A stretch of DNA of 64,000 nt, taken from NCBI GenBank assembly GCA_037447655.1, contig JBBHKE010000349.1, forward strand, positions 399,281 to 463,280, written 5' to 3'. A program made the position numbers and the translations under genes. The number at the start of each line of letters is the position of its first letter. Position 1 is the stretch's first letter. The notes beneath the pieces are model-generated. The model was given only the letters and a program-made list of their open reading frames with translations. It was not told where the DNA came from and made no database searches. This stretch comes from Zygnema cylindricum. Lineage: Eukaryota > Streptophyta > Zygnematophyceae > Zygnematales > Zygnemataceae. This document shows, piece after piece, positions 34,201-40,071 of this stretch.

Positions 34201-35696
34201 AATCAAATACAATAGACACTTTTTTTCAATTATTGGATTTTTTTATGTACTGTTAGATGATAGGCGTACACGTCAATCTTCAACCTCAAACCACTTAATT
34301 GAGTCAAACACAAGTGAATAGAAAGAGAGAGAGAGAGAGAGAGAGAGGGAAAAAGAGAGAGGGGAGGTTAAGACAATTTTGAGCAATTGGGAAAAAGTGT
34401 TTATAAAATATCCCAAAAAAAGACTCAAACGGCATTGAAACCAATATTTAACAAAGTAATATTGGATAAGGCCTTCAATCTTCTGCTGGGTCCATCCGAT
34501 GTTCACCATAACTAGTGTGGATTGCATTAGTCCGAAACCCTACAAGCTTATTTAGGGCATTTAGATGTAACGTGGATAGACAGGTATAAACTCAAACAAT
34601 ACTGTTTTTATTGCTTAGTCTTGCGAACTTTACCAAGTTCTACACAATATATCACAACAAACTGTTCGTGGTTAAAATTAAATAACTTAACAATATAAAG
34701 AGGGAGAAGGATGGAGGAGGAAAGGAGATACAAAAAAAAAACGAAAGACAAAAATTGGTAAAACCAAAATATTATCAATTTCATTGGAAAAAATTTGTAA
34801 TGCCATATCGCAAGAAGATCAGGAACCCTCTCAATATCCATAAATGAAACAAAGCCTACAATTTCAATAAAATACGAACTAAAATAAAATTTAGATTTCG
34901 GTAATAAAATTTAAACAAATTAAAGTGACCAATTAATCAATTACAACAGAAAGCTCGAGCAAAATGTCGCTAGAATTAATAGATCGAATACAACTTCTAT
35001 TGCCATTAAAGTGAAAAATAAAACGGTATCTGTCAAATCTGAATCAAAATTATAATTTACGTACAAATTCCTATTATTGATTTGCATTTTTTTACTTAAA
35101 TATCATATAGTCATAGACTACACCATATATCGCTATTGGTGTTAACGTTTTTTCAGCTTTCAAAGTTCAACTGATTTTCGCCGTGCACACTTGCCAAATT
35201 AATAATCCGATGGTTGCGATGGAATGGTGAGGATCTTACCTACTAATCGGTGGTCCAGGATTAAAAATTGGACAAGTGTACAAACCATCTGATGTAGATG
35301 GTGAAAAACATAAATGCTAACAACCATACAGTGTAGTAGTGAACTAGAAACTAGTATAAACTATAATGTCTTTTACTAATTAATGAAAGAAATGTTTGAT
35401 GTTGTAAAAATAATAAACACAATAGATCTGACATAAACTCGAAAAATGCTCCACCACCCTCAAAAATCTCTAATGATTTGTAAAGAAAAACCTATAATTC
35501 CTGACATCCAAAAACAAAAAAAATTGTACTAAATTGAGAAAAACCAGCTCCGAACATTCATGAAAATAAAAAAAAGTAGGATACAAAAAATGTACTTACC
35601 GGCATTCACAATTTGCAAACCACAAAGTAAAGGAAAAATCCCAAGAATTATTGAAGGGAATAAGTTTCCTCTTTTGTTGGCCATCTGGGATCGCAT
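19689..35696 (-). CDS. Secreted chimeric protease: signal peptide, 11 six-Cys domains with Pro-rich linkers, papain domain, 2 EGF, 4 LysM-like (17 exons)
   Basis: Gene model on the - strand, about 2059 residues. Exons: 35600-35696, 33370-34141, 31417-32475, 29980-31167, 28053-29245, 26875-27060, 26205-26428, 25485-25625, 25338-25370, 24648-24864, 24142-24323, 22833-22973, 22385-22500, 22090-22179, 21501-21611, 20469-20666, 19689-19919. All phases agree. Order: signal peptide (1-32); four modules (about 33-1437) of repeated cysteine-rich domains plus PPP-rich linkers; C1A papain-like protease (about 1455-1704) with Cys in C-S-I-C-W, oxyanion Gln, His in G-V-D-H-T and Asn in R-N-S-W-G; two EGF-like domains (to 1812); four LysM or LysM-like domains (to 2059). 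There is no I29 inhibitor propeptide. LysM binds GlcNAc-type glycans, so a wall- or matrix-bound protease is inferred. Frame breaks in exons 33370-34141, 28053-29245 and 24142-24323 may be errors or decay. Confidence 0.75.
20469..20666 (-). CDS. Chimeric protease, exon 16: LysM 3
   Basis: 66 codons, phase 0 both sides (acceptor TTTACAG, donor GTATAA). K-Y-Y-T-V-E-K-D-E-N-C-D-S-I-I-S, then F-Y-G-I-N-P-G-V-Y-C-G-R-L-L. This is the cysteine-containing LysM type common in fungi and green algae. Confidence 0.85.
21501..21611 (-). CDS. Chimeric protease, exon 15: LysM 2, main part
   Basis: 37 codons, phase 0 both sides (acceptor TTCGCAG, donor GTGAAT). G-D-N-C-T-S-I-A-T-K-F is a near-consensus G-D-T-C-x-S-I-A LysM core, and N-P-G-L-N-C-S-Q-I-R-P-F-Q-Q gives the N-P-x-x-x-C-x-x-L end. 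Confidence 0.85.
22090..22179 (-). CDS. Chimeric protease, exon 14: end of LysM 1, start of LysM 2
   Basis: 30 codons, phase 0 both sides (acceptor TTTCAG, donor GTCAGT). G-L-Q-C-D-K-F-L-Q-A-G-T-I-V closes LysM 1. N-C-S-I-I-Y-A-A-M-E opens LysM 2. Confidence 0.8.
22385..22500 (-). CDS. Chimeric protease, exon 13: LysM 1, first half
   Basis: Acceptor TTCTGCAG, donor GTTTTT, phase 1 to phase 0. Encodes Q-S-Y-V-V-P-P-S-F-S-V-T-C-E-I-I-A-N-V-Y-G-V-D-V, a LysM pattern (Y-V-V, T-C, I-A, Y-G-V), then Q-I-L-Q-E-N. Confidence 0.8.
22833..22973 (-). CDS. Chimeric protease, exon 12: EGF-like domain 2
   Basis: 47 codons, phase 1 both sides. P-C-T-F-Y-A-F-N-P-C-G-F-G-T-C-I-D-S, then G-T-Y-T-C-L-C-P-L-G-Y and N-K-C-V: a complete six-cysteine EGF-like domain on its own symmetric exon. 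The donor GTCCAT is weak. Confidence 0.85.
22989..23691. repeat. Diverged repeat cluster with inverted arms (intron between the EGF exons)
   Basis: A perfect 28-bp inverted pair lies at 22989-23016 and 23617-23644 (ATGGAGTTTTCACACAAATT and onward). A second inverted pair of about 29 bp lies at 23028-23056 and 23663-23691, built on CATGGGTTAAGTCATT. Between them, diverged units with CACACACAAATTAGAATG and GTTAAGCCATG words recur roughly every 100 bp. Non-coding. Confidence 0.7.
24142..24323 (-). CDS. Chimeric protease, exon 11: EGF-like domain 1 (1-base frame break)
   Basis: Acceptor GACGCAG, donor G|GTGAGA, phase 1 both sides. D-P-C-N-T-E-N-Y, then N-P-C-G-G-G-K-C-I-A-K-E, then in the next frame N-Y-T-C-K-C-G-Q-R-F and T-P-T-C-V-P. 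Six cysteines fit EGF spacing, but the length (182) is one base short, located at about 24220-24226 in an AAGGAAGC context. Confidence 0.75.
24648..24864 (-). CDS. Chimeric protease, exon 10: catalytic His and Asn
   Basis: Acceptor CTGCAG, donor GTAGGC, phase 0 to phase 1. Encodes N-G-V-D-H-T-V-L-L-V-G-Y and Y-W-I-I-R-N-S-W-G-S-G-W-G-N-N-G-Y-M, so the catalytic His and Asn are both present, then G-D-G-I-C-G-I-N-T-Y-P and the end of the protease domain. Confidence 0.9.
25338..25370 (-). CDS. Chimeric protease, exon 9 (33 nt)
   Basis: Eleven codons, V-I-T-G-P-L-E-D-Y-F-C, phase 0 both sides. The acceptor TTTTTTAG is good and the donor GTTTAT is weak. It corresponds to the papain G-V-Y-T-G-P-C loop and bridges Y-S-G-S to the His-bearing exon. 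Confidence 0.7.
25485..25625 (-). CDS. Chimeric protease, exon 8
   Basis: 47 codons, phase 0 both sides (acceptor TTTACAG, donor GTATGC). Ends L-A-L-Q-Q-Q-P-V-V-V-N-I-E-A-S and S-F-I-S-Y-S-G-S, the papain strand pattern P-V-S-V-A-I-x-A and Y-x-S-G. Confidence 0.85.
25991..26176. mobile_element. Foldback element with about 72-bp arms (intron between exons 7 and 8)
   Basis: The left arm 25991-26061 (TGAGTGTTAAGGAAGATCAA) is inverted at 26103-26176, sharing ATCAAGCCAT, AATTGATAGGC and TCACTTACATTTTTCT blocks. The spacer is only about 40 bp, so the RNA would form a strong hairpin. No coding capacity. It lies between the Cys-bearing exon and the next papain exon. Confidence 0.75.
26205..26428 (-). 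CDS. Chimeric protease, exon 7: catalytic Cys
   Basis: The split Ser codon joins exon 6 to give Q-Q-Y-C-S-I-C-W-I-Y-A-P-V-A-A-V-E-S-A-Y, equivalent to papain C-G-S-C-W-A-F with the catalytic Cys present. It continues with S-E-A-H-V-L-S-C-S and C-D-N-G-G-W, matching the S-E-Q-x-L-x-D-C and C-x-G-G regions. Ends phase 0 at donor GTACAA. Confidence 0.9.
26875..27060 (-). CDS. Chimeric protease, exon 6: start of papain domain
   Basis: 62 codons, phase 1 both sides (acceptor GACTACAG, donor T|GTAAGC). It encodes G-N-V-T-T-G-L, a short linker, then N-Y-W-N-W-A-N-Q-I-G-V-V-Q-P-V-A-D-Q-Q-Y-C, which matches the start of mature papain-type enzymes up to the oxyanion-hole Gln (D-Q). Confidence 0.85.
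28053..29245 (-). CDS. Chimeric protease, exon 5: module D (three six-Cys domains + Pro-rich linker, frame broken at poly-C)
   Basis: Acceptor TGTTCAG, donor CCACCAG|GTCAGA. The three domains are intact (type 1 L-C-L-L-P-R-N-S-T, type 2 C-W-V-Q-P-N-S-S, type 3 G-C-N-L-P-F-N-S-T). The proline linker holds a very long C run (G run on the + strand, about 28217-28253), and the frame shifts there. Exon length 1193 is not a multiple of three. Confidence 0.75.
28217..28253. repeat. Poly-G (coding-strand poly-C) run inside module D
   Basis: A nearly pure G run of more than 25 bases on the + strand, encoding consecutive prolines on the - strand. It is the point where the proline reading frame of exon 5 is lost. 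Confidence 0.85.
29980..31167 (-). CDS. Chimeric protease, exon 4: module C (three six-Cys domains + long Pro-rich linker)
   Basis: 1188 nt, in frame throughout, phase 1 on both sides (acceptor TATGTGCAG, donor GGAG|GTAAGC). The same three domain types as module B, then a linker of more than 100 residues dominated by S-P-P-P-P and P-P-P-P-R, extensin/pherophorin-like. It is closely similar to module B, so the modules arose by exon duplication. Confidence 0.85.
31417..32475 (-). CDS. Chimeric protease, exon 3: module B (three six-Cys domains + Pro-rich linker)
   Basis: 1059 nt, a multiple of three, phase 1 on both sides (acceptor TGTGCAG, donor CCACCAG|GTTAGT). Domain type 1 starts R-C-L-V-S-A-N-S-S, type 2 C-W-L-Q-P-N-S-T-N-P and type 3 G-C-K-L-P-Y-N-S-T-N-P. 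Each has C-x3-C, then a C-x-C pair and a final C-P-P. The linker contains repeated R-P-P-P units. Confidence 0.85.
33370..34141 (-). CDS. Chimeric protease, exon 2: module A (two six-Cys domains + Pro-rich linker)
   Basis: Acceptor TGGCCAG, donor CCACCAG|GTTAGT. Two domains begin N-C-W-V-S-P-N-S-T and Y-G-C-A-L-P-Y-N-S-T and end with T-T-C-P-P and T-N-C-P-P, followed by a PPPPNPPPRPPPP linker. Unlike the other modules it lacks the first domain type. Its length (772) is not a multiple of three: the proline frame is lost at the C runs near 33465-33500 and regained in another frame up to the donor. Confidence 0.75.
34322..34348. repeat. (GA)n microsatellite in intron 1 of the protease gene
   Basis: A pure AGAGAG run within the 1.46-kb intron between the signal-peptide exon and module A, read as (CT)n on the coding strand. 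Confidence 0.9.
35119..35335. mobile_element. MITE copy 3 (intron 1 of the protease gene)
   Basis: Starts TACACCATATATCGCTATTG and ends CAACCATACAGTGTA, with the internal CCGTGCACACTTGCCAAATT and GGTTGCGATGGAATGG blocks seen in other copies. Flanked by TA. The left TTTTTTCAGC and right GGTGAAAAAC blocks are the inverted inner parts of the ends. Confidence 0.75.
35600..35696 (-). CDS. Chimeric protease, exon 1: start codon and signal peptide
   Basis: ATG at 35696, with an in-frame TAG nine bases upstream, so no earlier start. It encodes M-R-S-Q-M-A-N-K-R, then a hydrophobic core (L-F-P-S-I-I-L-G-I-F-P-L-L) ending V-N-A-G, a textbook secretory signal with an A-x-A-like cleavage site. Donor G|GTAAGT, phase 1, matches the phase-1 acceptors of all module exons. 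Confidence 0.8.
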
Positions 35697-35769
35697 AATC
35701 CACTAGCAAATAAAACAAAAACACAAAAAAACAACAACAACAGAAGTCAAAACGAACATTGTAAAAAAG

Positions 35770-35995
35770 GTTAGAAAGGACTGGTTAGGACGTTAGGAAG
35801 GTCAGGTAGGACAAGTAAGAGGTTGGGAATGTTAGGAATGTTAGGAAGGTTAGGAAGGTTGGGAAGGCTAGATAGGTTAGGTAGGTTAGGTAGGCTAGGT
35901 AGGCTAGGTAGGCTAGGTAGGCTAGGTAGGTTAGGTAGGTTAGGTAGGCTAGGTAAGTTAGGTGAATAAGGTGGTCAGGTAAGTTAGGAAGGTCA
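35770..35995. repeat. Short-period AGGTTAGGTAGGCT minisatellite just upstream of the protease gene
   Basis: About 225 bp of GGTTAGGTAGG / GGCTAGGTAGG / GTTAGGAAGG units with period about 10. It begins about 75 bp upstream of the protease ATG. It is not a telomere repeat: units vary and are not TTAGGG or TTTAGGG. Confidence 0.85.
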
Positions 35996-37671
35996 CAGGG
36001 AGATTTTGCACAAATTTGGTGTGGATAACACACTCATTTGTTGCATGCAAATTTGTTAATTTGACGAGTTAACGAAAAAGACAATGTCTTCGATGTAAAT
36101 AGAGTATCCACAAAATCTTGCCAAACATAAAAAAAAAAAAATATTGTTGCAAAGAATCTGAAGGAGATTGAATATCAACCGTTCATCTTTATTGAACTTT
36201 TCTTCTCCCTCTCCCTCTTTAATGTTAGCCCGTATATATAAAATATATAACAAAAATTAGTGACACATAAATTCCAAGTTAATTATTTCAATATTAAGTT
36301 CCTTCATGCTTCCCTCTCCTTCGCTCCCTCCCTGGCCTTCCCTCCCTCCCTCCCTGCTCCCTCCTTGGCCTACCTTTCTATCCTCACAAAATTCCCTCCC
36401 CTCTCTTCCCTCTCCCCTTCCCCTCCTCATCTCTTAAATTCCCACCTCACATTCACCGTTCTCGATCAACTCTGACTTTCCTTTCTATATATATTTTTTG
36501 TGCGTTTTGAAATAATTTATTTATTTATTCTCCAATTAATATTTGTCTATTGTTTTTGGTCCAGCAATTGAAAAAATGGCTCTTTAACCCTAGAAAACCC
36601 TAAAATATCCTAAAACTTAAAAACCTGAAAAGCGTTGAACTATAAAACCCTAAAATTTGAGGCTTGCTAAAAAGAAGTCAGAAAGGGCCAAACTACCAGT
36701 GACTCAGCGTCGGTTCAATAATTATTTCGGTTTGTCCGATAGTGAGCTGTCAGTCACCGACATTTATGGGATTTTTGAACTCAAAAATTTTGAAACTACA
36801 GTAGTGACCACCAAAAATAGCGAATCTGTTTCTTTCGGCCTTTCCAAGAAATGAGTGTAATATTTTCGGTTCCGTACATTGAACTGGACGCCTGACATAT
36901 TTTTTACTCTTCGTACTTTTTGCTCACGGTTATTGATGAACTTCCAAAAAGTAGGGTACAGTACAGTACATCACTGTACTATAATATTGTACTGTACTGT
37001 ACTTTACTGTACTGTAAAGGTCCAGGCGCAAGCATTGACCGTTCGATTATTTTCTGGGTCTTCATCCGTAGATGGTTCACGTCCTCATTTGTCCTACAAG
37101 AATCTACATGGCTCGATTTGTGTGACGCCAAACCACACTGCCACGTGTAGAGTTCGTGTGTTTCCCGGACAAAGAATCCACTAAAATCCAACAGAAAATC
37201 TTCGACGCATTTATGAACGAAATTTTTGTTTGTAAAAAGTCCAGGCTGGCGTAAAGACAAAGCGTAAGCGAGAGTTTGGCAATTCGTCCGGAAAACAGCT
37301 GCCTCCTGTAAATGTATCCGTACAATTTTTGGCATCTCCGGATGGAAACCAACGCCAAACACAAATGGTTCACACTTGAAAAAGGAGAAAACGGTTTGGT
37401 ATGGAAACGGTACTTTTTTTTGTCCGCCGTCAACTGGCACGTGACGCTAGCCTACGTCAATTAGCGTGTCGTGAAACGAGCCACTTGTCCGTACGAAAAA
37501 GGAAACGCTTTGCGGACATGATATGTACGACGCCTTCCAAAACAAAATGTACTGCCACGCAAGCGTTTGTACAGACCGAAAATAACCCCGGAGGAACTTA
37601 GAACCTGCCCAAAAAAAAACCTCGGGGGCCCGAAAAAAAAAACAGCAAAGGACCAAGCGGATACCTCACAC
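35996..37671. other. No gene supported; simple repeats and GTAC palindromes
   Basis: Contains a C/T-rich block (about 36310-36430) and a GTAC-palindrome cluster at 36955-37015 (TACAGTACAGTACATC and its mirror ACTGTACTGTACT). A 153-codon open frame on the - strand (36979-37440) has no recognisable domain. Confidence 0.5.
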
Positions 37672-40071
37672 AAATCATCTCTTTCTTTCACTTTCAGCGT
37701 TCCAAAATTTTGATACGAAATATCTTGTGAACAGGTAGCTGAAGTGTCGGAGCGAATTATTAATATTTCTCTTATTAAAGCAAGTTTACTCTCTTCTTTC
37801 CCGCTGTGCAATACAAAAGTTGGTTTATGTAAATCATCTCTTATTTTTTGTTTTTTACGGGAAATATCTCGTGATGAGGTGGCAGATGCGTTGGAACGAA
37901 TTATTACCGGTCCTGAAAAAGCAAATATGGTAGTTTCAGAGAAAAAGAGGTGGCTGGTGGCTGTCCATGAAGCCGGTCAGAATACGATTCTGTAGAAAAA
38001 ATTAGTATAATACCACGGGGGAGATTTAGTAAAATTGTGACTACATGGGTTGCCAGTGAACTCAGTCAGGTTAGTGTGGAGTGGAAACTGTTTTCAAATA
38101 CTGAAATTGTTGTTATCATTAGTTAAATGGCAGCTAGTGATGTCAGTCAGGTGAGTATGGATTTTCAAATGCGCTATTCACTGCTTTACTGTCAAAACTG
38201 TTTCCAGATTGGATACTGACAAGTCATTTTTCTTTTGCATTGCATTCGTATTTAATAAAAAAAATTATTACAATCAGATACTTTACGTATCATATCACAA
38301 AAGCCTTATGCTTCGTATCGAGAAGTTTGTCTCGTACGTAATACAAATTCAATAGGCGTGGTACGTAATACAGAGTGTGTACGGATAGTGCAGCCACTGC
38401 CATGTTGTAGTATACATTCCTTAGCATTATAGTATTTGAACTGCAGTTGCGGTTCAACAATAATTACTTCTGCCTGGTTATTTGAGCCAAGCGGCAAGCA
38501 TTTTTTTACAAAATGAACAAAATCGAAGACATCTTGTTGTGGTTTGAACCTTATTTAATCATTCACACATGAAGTACATGTAAATACAGCTCAGTTACAA
38601 GTGTAATAAACATAAATCACATATTAAGGATTTTATAACATGTAAACTAGAAATCAAATAACACTTAGAATACATAATGCGTATAAGTAAAATACATTTG
38701 AGGAAGACAAAGTACGCATGAATTGCATCCAAAATGCAGTACTTGATGGTACTTTTTTGTTGTATGAAGTGGTACTAGAACCGTTTCTCTCTTTCGGGGC
38801 TATATTTAAATACAGCTGGTAAATTTCTGATAATTTGTACCACTCGTTTTTGTATTTTTAGAGCTTGAGCTTAGCTTTTGTTTTTCGCAGTTTTTTTCTT
38901 TTTGTTTGTGTTTCGTGTAGTTTGTTTTCGTTTTCGTTCTGTTCGTCGTTTTAATTTTGTACCACTTCTTGTGGCTTTTTTAGTATTTAAACTTTTCCTG
39001 AAAATATTGTCGAACTCAAGCTCAACAACTGGGTTGTTACATGCGGGAGCAATTGTACCTGAATTCCTGCCAGTGTCGGAGCTCCATCTCATTTTTTTCT
39101 CGTAGTGTTGTATATCGATCAAAATCGCAAACGATAAATAACAATATCGAGGAGTTGGACTCTCGATATTTATCGGCTTTGATTTTGCAATAACTGGGGA
39201 TACCATTGCTTGGCACTTGTAGTAAATACGTTTCGTATAAGCTGTGTAGTCACATCCCGAACGGTTTTGTACAATGTATGTGGTTACATCCCGCTGGTCT
39301 TGAGGATGTCAGAAGACGTCAACAGTCAATTGACATCCGACCATAAATACCATATATGTCCCTTTTGATGGTTTTTTTTATGAAAGTTTAGTGTGAATGC
39401 CGCAATCTTCATCACATTATGATCAGTGGAGTAACTTGCATCGTACTAAAGCTTTTCTTGGGGCACCTTTGTTGAGTTTTTATGCAACAGTACAGTGCAG
39501 TATAGAGTGCCTTGCAAAGTCAACCATGGATGAAAGAAAAGATACCTACGGATGCGCCACATAATGGCTTTTGCGGTGGGATTTTTTTTGCATTTTTTGT
39601 GTAGGGTTTTCCATGGAAAATATAGTTTCAATTGCTAGTCATTAGTCTGTTAAATGAAAATATACAATCACGATGCAACTTTTAGAAACAGTGTTCTGTG
39701 TTAACATTAGAACATAGAATTCTACGAAACCCTTTATTGCTGCCGAAATTCTGAAATGTGATTGGGAATGGCTACAGAACGGACCAAAGCTACATAAATC
39801 TGATTTCATAAAAACCTAAATAGCGTTGTTCCGACTGTGTTTTTTTTTCAAACTTAAGCGCTCACGTTGCATTTTATTTTACGTTTAGTACCGGTGAGCA
39901 CTAAACTTGGTTTAGTACAGCGGTGACACTTTTGTTCTCTGATTATGACATCTGTAATTTCTTTTGTATGTATGCAGGGTTGCTAAACTCCTTTTGGAGA
40001 AAGAAACTCTGGATGGCGAGGAACTCCAAACACTTTTGCTCGAGGTGAAAAGTGAAGTGTATCCGGTTTGA
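37672..40071 (+). pseudogene. Decayed FtsH-type (plastid M41 metalloprotease) fragments
   Basis: Three pieces in order on one strand. At 37855-37980: R-E-I-S-R-D-E-V-A-D-A-L-E-R-I-I-T-G-P-E-K and V-H-E-A-G-Q, clearly the peptidase M41 start, but the zinc motif HEAGH reads HEAGQ. At 37981-38069, in another frame: E-Y-D-S-V-E-K-I-S-I-I-P-R-G, then V-T-T-W-V-A-S-E-L-S-Q before a GTTAGT donor, with about 10 residues lost before it and a larger loss between P-R-G and V-T-T. At 39978-40071: V-A-K-L-L-L-E-K-E-T-L-D-G-E-E-L and a stop, the FtsH C-terminal helix, right after a TATGCAG acceptor. Two extra decayed exon copies lie at 37672-37775 and about 38126-38150. FtsH degrades thylakoid membrane proteins; this copy cannot be functional as read. 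Confidence 0.8.

Noticed and set aside
35770-35995. Interstitial telomere repeats (GGTTAGG-like)
   Set aside because: Unit length and sequence vary (GGCTAGGTA, GGTTAGGAA) and do not match a telomere consensus.
36979-37440. 153-codon - strand open frame
   Set aside because: No domain recognised and the C-terminal part is made of the GTAC palindrome cluster; kept only as a note.
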